Shown: piece by piece, positions 7,771 through 16,476 of the stretch | Layout of the letters: each line of letters begins with the position of its first letter | How positions within the stretch are numbered: the stretch's first letter is position 1 | Assembly: GCF_019218295.1 (NCBI RefSeq) | Contig: NZ_JAHUZF010000006.1 | Location: 434,001-498,000, forward strand | DNA length: 64,000 nucleotides | Origin: Maritimibacter sp. DP1N21-5 | GTDB taxonomy: Bacteria > Pseudomonadota > Alphaproteobacteria > Rhodobacterales > Rhodobacteraceae | Direction of reading: 5' to 3' | Notes under the pieces: generated by a model | Database searches by the model: none | Seen by the model: the letters and a program-made list of their open reading frames with translations, nothing else | What the model was told of the DNA's origin: nothing | Translations under genes and position numbers: made by a program

Positions 7771-8550
7771 TCAGTTGCGCGCTGCATAGAGCGCGACGGC
7801 CGCAGCGTTCGATACGTTGAGCGATCCGAAGTCGCTCGCGAAAGGAATCTTGGCGAGGTGATCGCAGGTTTCACGCGTCTTTTCCCTGAGCCCCGGACCT
7901 TCGGCCCCGAGGACCAGCGCGATGGCCCGACCCTTCAGGGGCGCGATCGTGCTGGCAAGGTCCGCCTCCGCCTCGCCCGCGAGGCCGATCAGCGTGAAGC
8001 CCATGTCCTTGAGTTCGCGCATCGCGTCGGCAAGGTTCGTCACCCGCAGGTAGGGTTGCCGTTCCAGCGCGCCGGAGGCCGTCTTGGCCAGTGCGCCGGT
8101 TTCCGGGGCGGCGTGATGGCGCATCCCGATGACGGCACGGGCCCCGAAGACTTCGGCCGAGCGCAGGATCGCGCCCACGTTGTGCGGGTCCGAGACCCGG
8201 TCGAGAAGCACCACGAGGGGCGCGCTGTCCCCGTCGCCAAGGCAGACTTCGGCGACTGGACCCCAGTCGAGCGCTTTCACCTCGAGCGCGGCACCCTGAT
8301 GCACGGAGCCCGGGTCGATGGGCGCGGGGAACTTGCGCGGATCGGCCAGCTCGGGCTCCATTCCGGAGGCGGCGATGGCATCGGCGAGCTTGTCGGCGGC
8401 GTTCTTGGTTACGACGAGCCGGAGCCGTGTGCGTGCCGGGTTTTCCAGCGCATCGCGCACCGCGTGGAGCCCGAAAAGCCAGACCGTCTCGGCGGCCGCC
8501 GCCCGCTTGCCACGTTCCTTCTCGACCACCCATTTCGGTTTCTTCGTCAC
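7771..8550 (-). CDS. rlmB: 23S rRNA (guanosine-2'-O-)-methyltransferase RlmB / TrmH family
   Basis: SPOUT-fold methyltransferase using S-adenosylmethionine on 23S rRNA. The 259 residues include an N-terminal substrate-binding domain (VWLFGLHAVRDALENP near residue 23) and the three SPOUT motifs: LDRVSDPHNVGAILRSAE near residue 117, LVLGAEGPGLR near residue 212, and SLNVSNAAAVALYAA at the C-terminus. A lysine/arginine-rich N-terminal extension (MTKKPKWVVEKERGKR) is common in alphaproteobacteria. It lies next to tRNA-Tyr on the other strand. Confidence 0.92.
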   Translation of the reverse strand: MTKKPKWVVEKERGKRAAAAETVWLFGLHAVRDALENPARTRLRLVVTKNAADKLADAIAASGMEPELADPRKFPAPIDPGSVHQGAALEVKALDWGPVAEVCLGDGDSAPLVVLLDRVSDPHNVGAILRSAEVFGARAVIGMRHHAAPETGALAKTASGALERQPYLRVTNLADAMRELKDMGFTLIGLAGEAEADLASTIAPLKGRAIALVLGAEGPGLREKTRETCDHLAKIPFASDFGSLNVSNAAAVALYAARN

Positions 8551-8717
8551 GCGTTACGTCCCCTGTCAGATCAGGGCCGGAAGATGGGCCGCCGGGCCCG
8601 AAAGCACAAGAGCAAAGGCAGGAGACGAAAGGCAGCGCGCGGTGCGGATTTTCGGCTTGACGGGTCAGGGTGCCACAGGTAATCAGCCCCCCACGTAGCC
8701 GGGGGCAACCCCGGTTC

Positions 8718-8801
8718 GGGCGACGAGCTGCAAGGTGCGGCAGCGGACTGTAACTCCGCCGGGGAGACCCACGCCTGGTTCGATTCCAGGGTCGCCCACC
8801 A
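8718..8801 (+). tRNA. tRNA-Tyr (GTA anticodon)
   Basis: Cloverleaf folded by eye. Acceptor GGGCGAC (8718-8724) pairs with GTCGCCC (8791-8797). D stem GCTG pairs with CGGC. Anticodon stem GCGGA/TCCGC carries loop CTGTAAC, giving anticodon GTA. A class II long variable arm (8760-8773) has a GGG/CCC stem, as expected for tRNA-Tyr. T stem CCTGG/CCAGG has loop TTCGATT. Discriminator A and encoded CCA end at 8801. In this fold position 8 is G rather than the near-universal T. Confidence 0.93.
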
Positions 8802-9208
8802 CTCCTCCTCCTGATTTGCGACGTTTCTGCGATGGCCGGCCCGTGCCGGTGGCGCTACTTTGCGGTGACGTTCTTGACTGCGCGACGCAGGGGCGGGCAC
8901 GCGTCTGTGCTCGGTGCGGATGTTCAAGGGCGCGGATGGGGTTTCAGGGGCAGCTCTTGCAGCAGAAGAGTCCAGAAGTTCCATTTATTTTCTTTTGAAG
9001 CCAGTAACTTTCAGCTGATCCTGCATGAAATGAGACTATTCGACAGGGCCCTCCTTGGCGGTTTCATGCCGGGCCGCACGCGACGTTCCGGCGGTATTCT
9101 ACCGCGACGAGTTTGCTGACTCGCCGTCCGGAACGTATCGCCCATCTGTGCATTGTGGACCCACACAGCCCGTCACATGTCGACGTGCAAGAGAAAAGGA
9201 GAACCACA
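8802..9208. other. 407-bp intergenic region, no gene seen
   Basis: This stretch lies between tRNA-Tyr and the secreted small protein. It is less GC-rich around 8975-9045. I see no convincing reading frame, RNA gene or strong hairpin. It must hold the promoter for the gene at 9209, but no clear -35/-10 pair stands out. Confidence 0.5.
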
Positions 9209-9805
9209 ATGACCATTCTCAAGAAAACGCTCAGCCTCGCTGCCGTGCTCGCCGCCGGTGTATCCACCGCAGCCCTCGCGCAGGACACGGATGCCAGCGG
9301 TGGCGTCGGCGCAGGTGTTGGCGTGAACGCGGAAGTGGGCGAGGACGGCCTCTCGGTCGGTGCCGATACCGGTGTCGATGGTGGCGTCTCCGCGAATTCG
9401 GACGCCGCGGGCGGCGCGGCCAACGTCGACGGCGACGCCGGCTCCACGCTTGATGCGTCGAACGACGGTGCACCCGGCACCGACAACTGGACTTACGGTC
9501 GGGTCATCTCTTCGATCCAGACCGGTGCCATGGCCGATGTCGATTATGACTCCATCACGGCTGACACGATGATCGACGTGGTCACGCTCTCCGAACTCGA
9601 GGGCGAAGGCGCCGAGAACAGCGGCGCGCTCGACGCCGAGCTGTCCGCGATGGCCGATGCCCAGACCGAGATGCGCGATGGCATCGCTGCCAACGCCGAT
9701 CTGACCGCGGCCCTCGAGGCCGAGGGCCATACGTCCGACGACGTGGTGGCTATCTGGTCGAACGCCGATGGGTCCTACAACGTGCTCGTCGACGACCGCG
9801 GGTAA
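9209..9805 (+). CDS. Secreted acidic low-complexity protein, function unknown
   Basis: From ATG 9209 (AAAGGAG ribosome site at 9195-9201) the product has 198 residues. The N-terminus is a Sec signal peptide ending STAALAQ. A Gly/Ala/Val/Asp-rich, poorly structured part follows to about residue 90. The remainder is an acidic, possibly folded domain (VISSIQTGAMADVDYDSITA, then TMIDVVTLSELEGEG and DDVVAIWSNADGSYNVLVDD). It is very poor in Lys/Arg and Cys. I do not recognise a family. A terminator follows at 9857-9882. Confidence 0.75.
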   Translation: MTILKKTLSLAAVLAAGVSTAALAQDTDASGGVGAGVGVNAEVGEDGLSVGADTGVDGGVSANSDAAGGAANVDGDAGSTLDASNDGAPGTDNWTYGRVISSIQTGAMADVDYDSITADTMIDVVTLSELEGEGAENSGALDAELSAMADAQTEMRDGIAANADLTAALEAEGHTSDDVVAIWSNADGSYNVLVDDRG

Positions 9806-9856
9806 CACCCCGTTCGAGGTAAGGTGCACATCGGGATGGTCCCTCGTGTCCCGGCA

Positions 9857-9882
9857 AACCCCCGTCGCTCGCGGCGGGGGTT
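9857..9882 (+). terminator. Probable terminator after the secreted acidic protein
   Basis: An inverted repeat with arms AACCCCCGTCGC and GCGGCGGGGGTT (one G-T pair) forms a strong hairpin with a tiny loop about 50 bp after the stop codon at 9805. The following T tract is weak. Confidence 0.55.
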
Positions 9883-9934
9883 CTGCGTTACGGCTCTGTG
9901 CGATTGCAGGCCGAGACAGTGGGGGAGGACCACA

Positions 9935-10009
9935 TGGAGCGGGTGATGAGATTCGAACTCACGACCCTTACCTTGGCAAGGTAATGCTCTACCCCTGAGC
10001 TACACCCGC
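9935..10009 (-). tRNA. tRNA-Gly (GCC anticodon), copy 1
   Basis: On the minus strand acceptor GCGGGTG pairs with CACCCGC, D arm GCTC/GAGC carries an AGGGGTA loop, and anticodon stem TTACC/GGTAA has loop TTGCCAA (anticodon GCC). The T arm is GTGAG-TTCGAAT-CTCAT. Discriminator T and encoded CCA follow. It is identical over its full length to the copy at 10179-10253. Confidence 0.97.
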
Positions 10010-10118
10010 GTCCTGTGGTGGGGTGGATGTATTGAACTGGCGTGGCGGCTGCAAGGGGCGTTTTGGGAATTCTCGCCGATCAGCGCGCGTGCCCGTATCC
10101 GCGCCCCCCGGACACGAA

Positions 10119-10152
10119 AAGACCGCCGCGAAGCGACTTCGCCGGCGGTCTT
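10119..10152 (-). terminator. Terminator between the two tRNA-Gly genes
   Basis: On the minus strand GACCGCCG (10143-10150) pairs with CGGCGGTC (10121-10128), followed by TTTTCG. It lies just downstream of the upstream tRNA-Gly copy, so the two copies are probably separate transcription units. Confidence 0.65.
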
Positions 10153-10178
10153 CGTTTCGTCCCTTCCGGGGAACCAAT

Positions 10179-10253
10179 TGGAGCGGGTGATGAGATTCGA
10201 ACTCACGACCCTTACCTTGGCAAGGTAATGCTCTACCCCTGAGCTACACCCGC
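10179..10253 (-). tRNA. tRNA-Gly (GCC anticodon), copy 2
   Basis: It has the same 75-nt sequence and fold as the copy at 9935-10009, including encoded CCA. The short 5' flank is also similar, but the intervening 170 bp is not repeated, pointing to an old local duplication. Confidence 0.97.
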
Positions 10254-10367
10254 ATCCTTTGATGAGGGCGGATTTATAAAACCCCATGCGTGCTTGCAAG
10301 CGCTAAATCGCGGGTAGGTGGAAAATTCTTCTGTCGGGGGAGAAGTATCCCTTGCACAGCGCCACGC

Positions 10368-10811
10368 TCAGCGCGGCAGAACCCGGGCGAGTTGCGCGAG
10401 GTCCTGGGTCATGGCGCGGCGCATGGCAAGGGACATGACCGGCATCAAGACCGCCTTGAAGCCCTCGGGCCGGCCACGGTTGGTCAGGCGCATCCGCGTG
10501 CGGCCCGCTCCCTCGTCGAACCATTCGTAGACGGTTTCCATTGGAAACGGCCCATCCTCGGTGGACATGACGAGGCGTTCACCGGGGATATGCTCGCGGA
10601 TTTCATAGGTATAGGCGAGGGCGCGGCCCATGAATTGCGCGACAAAGGCCGCCCGCGCGCCCGGCGAGGTGCCGGGGGCGGTCTTCCAGTCGACGCTCGC
10701 GATGTTGCGATACCATCGGGGCGCATTGCCCATGTCGGCGGCGAAGGCCGCGAGGCGGGGTCGATCGGCCTTGATCACCCGTTCGACCGATACGGACAGC
10801 GGGCGGGTCAA
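10368..10811 (-). CDS. SRPBCC (START-like) family protein
   Basis: Predicted 147-residue cytosolic protein of the polyketide-cyclase/START-like fold that binds hydrophobic ligands. Typical signs are the N-terminal beta strand VSVERVIKADRPRLAAFAAD, the central NIASVDWKTAPGTSPGARAA, and MGRALAYTYEIREHIPGERL followed by an aromatic strand and a long C-terminal helix. The start is taken at TTG 10811, whose last two bases overlap the stop of the upstream DUF1801 gene; the open frame before it shows no homology. The family call is from pattern and the ligand is unknown. Confidence 0.7.
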   Translation of the reverse strand: MTRPLSVSVERVIKADRPRLAAFAADMGNAPRWYRNIASVDWKTAPGTSPGARAAFVAQFMGRALAYTYEIREHIPGERLVMSTEDGPFPMETVYEWFDEGAGRTRMRLTNRGRPEGFKAVLMPVMSLAMRRAMTQDLAQLARVLPR

Positions 10812-11137
10812 GGTGCGATACCCACGGCATCGACCCAGGCGCGGCAAGTGGCAGCGAGCCAGCGCTCGTCGATCTCCTGACCGAAGGGGAAACAGGCGAT
10901 GGCGCGCTGGTCCGACGGCCATGTGAGGCGGGCATCGGCCTCGGGCAGAAGCCGCGCGCCCGTTTTCGTGTCCTTGGCCCCGGCGCCCCGGTGGAAGATC
11001 ACCCGCACTTGTCCGCCCTTGGGCGGATGGTTGAGCGTGATGAGATCACGTCCCCCAAACGCAAAGGAGGGCGCGTTCCACTTGCGGCCAAGGCTGGCCT
11101 CGGGAAGGGCGGCGGCGATCACTGCCACCAGCCGCAC
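10808..11137 (-). CDS. DUF1801 (YdhG-like) protein
   Basis: This 109-residue protein has the DUF1801 layout: an initial helix (AVIAAALPEASLGRKWNAPS), FAFGGRDLITLNHPPKGGQV, and a C-terminal helix DERWLAATCRAWVDA. The start is taken at GTG 11137; no ATG is available in frame before a stop at 11168-11170. It begins 23 bp after the pyc stop on the same strand, so it may be read from the pyc transcript, and it overlaps the next gene by 4 bp. Its function is unknown; related folds bind small ligands or iron. Confidence 0.7.
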   Translation of the reverse strand: MRLVAVIAAALPEASLGRKWNAPSFAFGGRDLITLNHPPKGGQVRVIFHRGAGAKDTKTGARLLPEADARLTWPSDQRAIACFPFGQEIDERWLAATCRAWVDAVGIAP

Positions 11138-11160
11138 TTCGAGCAGCTTCGCCTCGGGGC

Positions 11161-14100
11161 CTATGGCTCAAACTCCACGAGCAGGTCCTTGGCGTCGATC
11201 TGGGCGCCCGGGGACACATGCACCGCCTTGATCACCGCGTCGCGTTCGGCGTGGATGCCGGTCTCCATCTTCATCGCCTCGATGGTCAGGAGCATGTCGC
11301 CGGCCTTGACCTTGGCCCCGGCCTGCGCGGCGACACTGGCCACCACGCCGGGCATCGGCGCGCCGATGTGGTTCGCGTTCCCCGCCTCGGCCTTGGGGCG
11401 CGACACATGGGTCGACTGCACAGCGCGGTTCGGAACGCGGATGGTGCGGGGCTGACCATTTAGCTCGAAGAACACGCGGACTTCGCCCTCCTCGTTGGTC
11501 TCGCCCATGGCCTGCATCCGGATTTCTAGTGTCTTGCCGGGGTCGATCTCGGCCTCGATCTCTTCGCCTGGTTCCATCCCATAGAAGAAGGTTCGCGTCG
11601 GCAGGGTGCGCACCGGGCCATAGATCCTGTGGCGGCCCATGTAGTCGAGGAAGACCTTGGGATACATGAGATACCCGTTCAGGTCCTCGTCATCGACCGG
11701 GTAGCCTTCGAGCTCTTTCTTGAGGTCCTCCTTGGTCGCCTCGATGTCCACGGGCGGGAGCTTCTTGCCCGGACGTTCGATGTCGGGTTTCTCGCCCTTG
11801 AGCACCTTCTTGACGATGGCCTTGGGGAAGCCGCCCGGGGGCTGGCCCAGATTGCCCTTCATCATGTCGATGACGGAGTCCGGGAAGGACACCTCGACCT
11901 TGGGGTCCTCGACCTGCGCCCGGGTCAGGTTCTGGCTCACCATCATCAGGGCCATGTCGCCCACGACTTTGGACGAAGGCGTCACCTTCACGATGTCGCC
12001 GAACATCTGGTTCACGTCGGCATAGGCCTGCGCCACCTCGTGCCAGCGCTCCTCGAGCCCCATGGAGCGCGCCTGCGCCTTGAGGTTGGTGAACTGGCCG
12101 CCGGGCATTTCGTGGAGGTAGACCTCGGAAGCAGGCGCTTGCAGGCCGCTCTCGAAGGCGGCGTATTGGCCGCGCACGGCCTCCCAGTAGTTGGAGATCT
12201 CGCGGATCGCGCCGATGTCGAGGCCGGTGTCGCGGTCGGTGAACTGGAGCGCCTCGACGACGGTGCCCAGCGTTGCTTGGCTGGTGTTGCCCGAGAGCGC
12301 ATCCATCGCGCAATCGACGGCGTCCACGCCGGATTCTGATGCGGCAAGGATGGTGCCCGAGGCGATGCCCGCCGTGTCATGGGTGTGGAAGTGGATCGGC
12401 AGATCGACTGCATCCTTCAGCGCCGGGATCAGGACGCGGGCGGCGGCGGGTTTCAGAAGCCCGGCCATGTCCTTCAGGCCCAGCACATGGGCGCCGGCCT
12501 TCTCGAGCTCCTTGGCCATGGCGACGTAATACTTGATGTCGTATTTCGCGCGGTCCGGGTCGAGCACATTCCCCGTGTAGCAGAGCGTGCCCTCGATCAC
12601 CTTGCCGTTCTTGCCCACCGCGTCCATCGCGACGCGCATGTTCTCGACCCAGTTGAGGCTGTCAAACACGCGGAAGACGTCCACGCCCGTCTCGGCGGCC
12701 TGGCGGACGAACTCCTCGACCACATTGTCGGGGTAGTTGGTGTAGCCGACACCGTTCGACGCGCGCAGAAGCATCTGTGTCATGATGTTGGGCATGTGCT
12801 GGCGGATGTCGCGCAGGCGCTGCCACGGGCATTCCTGCAAGAAGCGATAGGCCACGTCGAAGGTGGCACCTCCCCAGCATTCCACCGAGAAGAGCTGGGG
12901 CAGGTTCGCGGCATAGGCGGGCGCGATCTTGATCATGTCGATCGAGCGCATCCGGGTCGCGAGCAGCGACTGGTGCCCGTCGCGCATGGTCGTGTCGGTG
13001 ATGAGCAGTTGCTTCTGCTGTTTCATCCACTTGGCGACCGCTTCGGGACCCTCTTTATCCAGCAGCGTGCGCGTGCCAGGAGCGAGTTTTTCAGTCGTGA
13101 GTGTCGGCAGCACCGGCGGCTTCAGGTCTGCACGCGGTTCGGGACGGTCCTTGACCTCGGGATGGCCGTTCACGGTGATGTCCGCGATATAGGTCAGGAT
13201 CTTGGTCGCCCGGTCGCGGCGTTTCTTGAAGTTGAAAAGCTCCGGCGTCGTGTCGATGAACTTGGTGGTGTATTCGTTGTTCAGGAACACCGGGTGCTTC
13301 AATAGGTTGATCACGAAGTCGATGTTCGTGGACACGCCCCGGATGCGGAATTCCCGCAGCGCCCGGTCCATCCGCTTGATCGCCTGTTCGGGGGTCTGGC
13401 CCGACGCCGTCACCTTGACCAGAAGCGAGTCGTAGTACCGCGTGATGACCGATCCGGCATAGGCCGTGCCGCCGTCCAGACGGATGCCCATGCCGGTCGC
13501 GGTGCGATAGGCGGTGAGGCGGCCGTAGTCGGGGATGAAATTGTTCTGCGGGTCCTCGGTGGTGATCCGGGTTTGCAGCGCGTGGCCGTTGAGTTTCACA
13601 TCGTATTGCGAGGCGACGCCGGTCGCCTCTGTCAGCGACTTGCCCTCGGCGATCAGGATCTGGGCGCGCACGATGTCGATGCCGGTCACCTGCTCGGTGA
13701 CAGTGTGCTCGACCTGCACACGGGGGTTCACCTCGATGAAGTAGAAGTTGCTCGTGTCCATATCCATCAGGAACTCGACCGTGCCCGCGCAGGTGTAATT
13801 CACATGCTCGCAGATCTTGCGGCCAAGGTTGCACAGGTCCTCGCGCTGGGCGGCGGAGAGGTAGGGGGCAGGGGCGCGTTCGACGACCTTCTGGTTGCGG
13901 CGCTGCACCGAACAGTCGCGCTCCCACAGGTGGTAGATGTTGCCTTGGGTGTCGCCAAGAATCTGCACCTCGACGTGGCGCGCGCGGGTAATCATCTTCT
14001 CGAGGTAGCCCTCGCCGTTGCCGAAAGCGGCTTCGGCCTCGCGGCGACCCTCGCGGATCTTTTCCTCAAGCTCCTTGGGGCTCTCGATGGGCCGCATCCC

Positions 14101-14607
14101 GCGACCGCCGCCGCCCCAGGAGGCTTTCAGCATCAAGGGATAGCCGATCTCCTCGGCCTCTTTCGCGATGGCCTTCATGTCGTCGCCAAGGACCTCGGTG
14201 GCCGGGATGACAGGCACGCCTGCCTCCATCGCCACCTTGCGGGCCGAGGCCTTGTCGCCCAGCTTGCGCATCACCTCGGCCTTGGGTCCGATGAAGGTGA
14301 TGCCCGCAGCGTCGCAGGCGTCGACGAACTCGGGGTTTTCCGACAGAAGGCCATAGCCAGGGTGGATCGCGTCGGCGCCCGAGAGCTTCGCCACCCGGAT
14401 GATCTCGGGGATCGAAAGATAGGCCGCGACCGGACCCAGTCCCTCACCGATCTTGTAGGCCTCGTCCGCCTTGAAGCGGTGCAGGCCCAGCTTGTCCTCC
14501 TCGGCATAGACGGCGACGGTCTTCTTCCCCATCTCGTTCGCCGCCCGCATGATGCGGATCGCAATCTCGCCCCGGTTCGCAATGAGGATTTTCTTGAAGT
14601 CCGCCAT
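11161..14607 (-). CDS. pyc: Pyruvate carboxylase (single chain)
   Basis: Anaplerotic biotin enzyme carboxylating pyruvate to oxaloacetate. The 1,148 residues from ATG 14607 match the alpha4 single-chain form. The N-terminal biotin carboxylase begins KKILIANRGEIAIRIMRAAN and has the ATP-grasp loop SWGGGGRGMR near residue 168. The carboxyltransferase TIM barrel spans about 530-800 (TTMRDGHQSLLATRMR; ECWGGATFDVAYRFL). The C-terminal biotinyl domain has the biotin lysine at about 1113 in EAMKMETG. CGGGAGAAACCT precedes the chosen start; an upstream in-frame ATG at 14673 lacks homology. Confidence 0.98.
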   Translation of the reverse strand: MADFKKILIANRGEIAIRIMRAANEMGKKTVAVYAEEDKLGLHRFKADEAYKIGEGLGPVAAYLSIPEIIRVAKLSGADAIHPGYGLLSENPEFVDACDAAGITFIGPKAEVMRKLGDKASARKVAMEAGVPVIPATEVLGDDMKAIAKEAEEIGYPLMLKASWGGGGRGMRPIESPKELEEKIREGRREAEAAFGNGEGYLEKMITRARHVEVQILGDTQGNIYHLWERDCSVQRRNQKVVERAPAPYLSAAQREDLCNLGRKICEHVNYTCAGTVEFLMDMDTSNFYFIEVNPRVQVEHTVTEQVTGIDIVRAQILIAEGKSLTEATGVASQYDVKLNGHALQTRITTEDPQNNFIPDYGRLTAYRTATGMGIRLDGGTAYAGSVITRYYDSLLVKVTASGQTPEQAIKRMDRALREFRIRGVSTNIDFVINLLKHPVFLNNEYTTKFIDTTPELFNFKKRRDRATKILTYIADITVNGHPEVKDRPEPRADLKPPVLPTLTTEKLAPGTRTLLDKEGPEAVAKWMKQQKQLLITDTTMRDGHQSLLATRMRSIDMIKIAPAYAANLPQLFSVECWGGATFDVAYRFLQECPWQRLRDIRQHMPNIMTQMLLRASNGVGYTNYPDNVVEEFVRQAAETGVDVFRVFDSLNWVENMRVAMDAVGKNGKVIEGTLCYTGNVLDPDRAKYDIKYYVAMAKELEKAGAHVLGLKDMAGLLKPAAARVLIPALKDAVDLPIHFHTHDTAGIASGTILAASESGVDAVDCAMDALSGNTSQATLGTVVEALQFTDRDTGLDIGAIREISNYWEAVRGQYAAFESGLQAPASEVYLHEMPGGQFTNLKAQARSMGLEERWHEVAQAYADVNQMFGDIVKVTPSSKVVGDMALMMVSQNLTRAQVEDPKVEVSFPDSVIDMMKGNLGQPPGGFPKAIVKKVLKGEKPDIERPGKKLPPVDIEATKEDLKKELEGYPVDDEDLNGYLMYPKVFLDYMGRHRIYGPVRTLPTRTFFYGMEPGEEIEAEIDPGKTLEIRMQAMGETNEEGEVRVFFELNGQPRTIRVPNRAVQSTHVSRPKAEAGNANHIGAPMPGVVASVAAQAGAKVKAGDMLLTIEAMKMETGIHAERDAVIKAVHVSPGAQIDAKDLLVEFEP

Positions 14608-14705
14608 AGGTTTCTCCCGGGCCTGTCGCGCTACGATGGCGGTCACGCTAGGCGATGCTGCGATGCGGCGCAAGACGCGCTGCGCACGGGGCCATTGCCG
14701 GACAC

Positions 14706-14734
14706 AAAAAGGCCCCGGGCGATGAACCCGGGGC
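14706..14734 (-). terminator. Rho-independent terminator (minus strand) after the MFS exporter
   Basis: GCCCCGGG (14712-14719) pairs perfectly with CCCGGGGC (14727-14734) around a 7-nt loop; the minus-strand T run is the A run at 14706-14710. It separates the exporter gene from pyc. The motif GTTCGACAAGACTG directly precedes the stem on the minus strand, as at the 7554-7591 terminator. Confidence 0.8.
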
Positions 14735-14784
14735 AGTCTTGTCGAACGGAGACCGTTCAGGGAGAAACACTTGAAAGGGCGAGT

Positions 14785-16326
14785 TTATTCGCCTTGGGGC
14801 ACCATGCGGTTGGCGAGCTTTACCTCCTGGAGGATCAGGGCGAAGACGAGGCCCACCACGGCCAGTCCCGCCGCGATGAAGAAGATCGGATGGATGGCAT
14901 TGGACACCGCCGCGCTGATCATCTCCTTCGCTTCGGCCGGGAGCGCCCGGAGCGTCTGGGGACCGAGTTCGAGCCCCGCGCCGCCCGCAAAGGCTTCGCC
15001 AGCGCCGCCCATCTGGCTGGACAGGCGCGACGCGAAGAGTGCGCCGAAGACCGCGACCGCGATGGAGCCGCCGACCTGCCGGAACATGAGGCCGGCCGCG
15101 GTGGCGGTGCCGAGTTGCTGCCGCTCGACCGCGTTTTGTGCGGCGGTCGTGAGCACCGGGAAGATGGCGCCAAGGCCGAGCCCGACGATGGCGAGCGAAG
15201 CCGAGAACTGGGCCGTGGTCGTCGACTGGTCGATCTGCGTGAGCAGCAGGAAACCGCAGGCCAGAAGTGACATGCCGATGATCGGAAGCACCCGGTAACG
15301 GCCCGTGCGCCCCATGAAGCGGCCCGCCGTCACCGAAGAGAACAGGATCCCTGCCGTCATCGGGATGAGCATGAGGCCGGAGACCGTCGGGCTCACGCCC
15401 TTGGCGATCTGAAGGTAGATCGGCAGGAAGGTCACCCCCCCGAACAGCGCCGCGCCCGTCACGGCGGACATGATCGAGGTCACCCAGAAGACGTTGATCT
15501 TGAAGAGCGGCAGCGGAAGGATCGGCTCCGGCGAGCGGCTTTCCACGAAAAGGAAGGTGCCGAGCGCCACGACGGCGAGCAGGGCGAGGCCGATGATCTC
15601 GACCGAATCCCAGGCGAAGGTCGCGCCGCCCAGCGAGGTGGCGAGCGTGATCGAGGCGAGCGTCACCGACAGCGCGAGCGCACCCCACCAGTCGATCACG
15701 TGCTTCGTGCGCAGTCCGGTCGGCTTGAAGGCCGAGGCAAAGCCCAGGACGGCGAGGATGCCGATCGGCACGTTGACGTAGAAGATCCAGTGCCAGGAGA
15801 AGCTCTCCACGAACCAGCCGCCGATGAGGGGGCCGATGACCGAGGAGATCGAGAAGGTCGCGGCGAAGATGCCCTGCGTCTTGCCCCGGTCCTTGGGCGG
15901 GATCACGTCGCCGATGACGGAGAGCGCTAGGACGAACAGGCCGCCGCCGCCAAGCCCCTGGATCGCCCGCGAGACGATGAGCCAGGTCATGCTCTGCGCC
16001 GCGCCGGCGAGGGCCGAGCCGAGAAGGAACAGCCCGACCGACACGAAGACGATGTTGCGCCGCCCATAGAGGTCGCCAAGCTTGCCATAAAGTGGCGCGG
16101 CGATGGTGGAGGCGAGGATATAGGCCGTCACCACCCAGCTCAGATGCTCGAGCCCGCCCAGATCGGACACGATGGTCGGAAGCGCGGTCGACACGATGGT
16201 CTGGTCGAGCGAGGCAAGAAACAGGAGCGCGCCGATGGACAGGATGATCGTGCGGATCTTGCCACTGTCGTAATGGGGTGCGGCGGAATGGGGCGGGGAA
16301 TTGGTCATCGTATCGGTCAGTGCCAT
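14785..16326 (-). CDS. DHA2-family MFS drug exporter (EmrB/QacA type)
   Basis: Inner-membrane proton-coupled efflux pump. The 513 residues and about 14 hydrophobic segments fit the DHA2 family. TM1 is IILSIGALLFLASLDQTIVS with the family Asp, and motif A is GKLGDLYGRRN near residue 80. GFASAFKP marks the central loop and a charged C-terminal tail follows. It is divergent from a MarR-type gene with a shared palindromic control region, so expression is probably MarR-repressed and drug-induced. The substrate cannot be read from sequence. Confidence 0.92.
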   Translation of the reverse strand: MALTDTMTNSPPHSAAPHYDSGKIRTIILSIGALLFLASLDQTIVSTALPTIVSDLGGLEHLSWVVTAYILASTIAAPLYGKLGDLYGRRNIVFVSVGLFLLGSALAGAAQSMTWLIVSRAIQGLGGGGLFVLALSVIGDVIPPKDRGKTQGIFAATFSISSVIGPLIGGWFVESFSWHWIFYVNVPIGILAVLGFASAFKPTGLRTKHVIDWWGALALSVTLASITLATSLGGATFAWDSVEIIGLALLAVVALGTFLFVESRSPEPILPLPLFKINVFWVTSIMSAVTGAALFGGVTFLPIYLQIAKGVSPTVSGLMLIPMTAGILFSSVTAGRFMGRTGRYRVLPIIGMSLLACGFLLLTQIDQSTTTAQFSASLAIVGLGLGAIFPVLTTAAQNAVERQQLGTATAAGLMFRQVGGSIAVAVFGALFASRLSSQMGGAGEAFAGGAGLELGPQTLRALPAEAKEMISAAVSNAIHPIFFIAAGLAVVGLVFALILQEVKLANRMVPQGE

Positions 16327-16349
16327 GCTGGAAATCCTTGGGAGTTGGT

Positions 16350-16437
16350 TCTAGATAGTGTCCGTGGCAGTTATGTGTCAAGCGCACATAAATGTGTGTG
16401 GCAGGAAATTGACTTGTTCAATTCCGCAGGCCATATC
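16350..16437. promoter_or_regulatory. Divergent promoters and MarR-type operator for exporter and regulator
   Basis: TTATGTG (16371-16377) and CACATAA (16385-16391) form a perfect 7-base inverted repeat. CACAT (16385-16389) with ATGTG (16392-16396) forms a second, overlapping one. On the minus strand TTGACA (complement of 16376-16381) lies 17-18 bp from CTATCTA, a good promoter for the exporter whose -35 falls inside the operator. On the plus strand TTGACT (16409-16414) lies 17 bp from CATATC (16432-16437), serving the marR gene. Confidence 0.6.
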
Positions 16438-16476
16438 CGGCGCATCATGTCGCACAGAGCGTTCAAGAAAGGCCCC

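Noticed and set aside
10042..10242. Plus-strand short frames crossing the tRNA-Gly genes
   Set aside because: They are made of reverse-complement tRNA sequence and a terminator; the tRNA folds explain the bases.
13573..15270. A 565-codon plus-strand frame spanning pyc and the MFS gene
   Set aside because: It runs across two real minus-strand genes and the terminator between them and has a composition typical of antisense frames.
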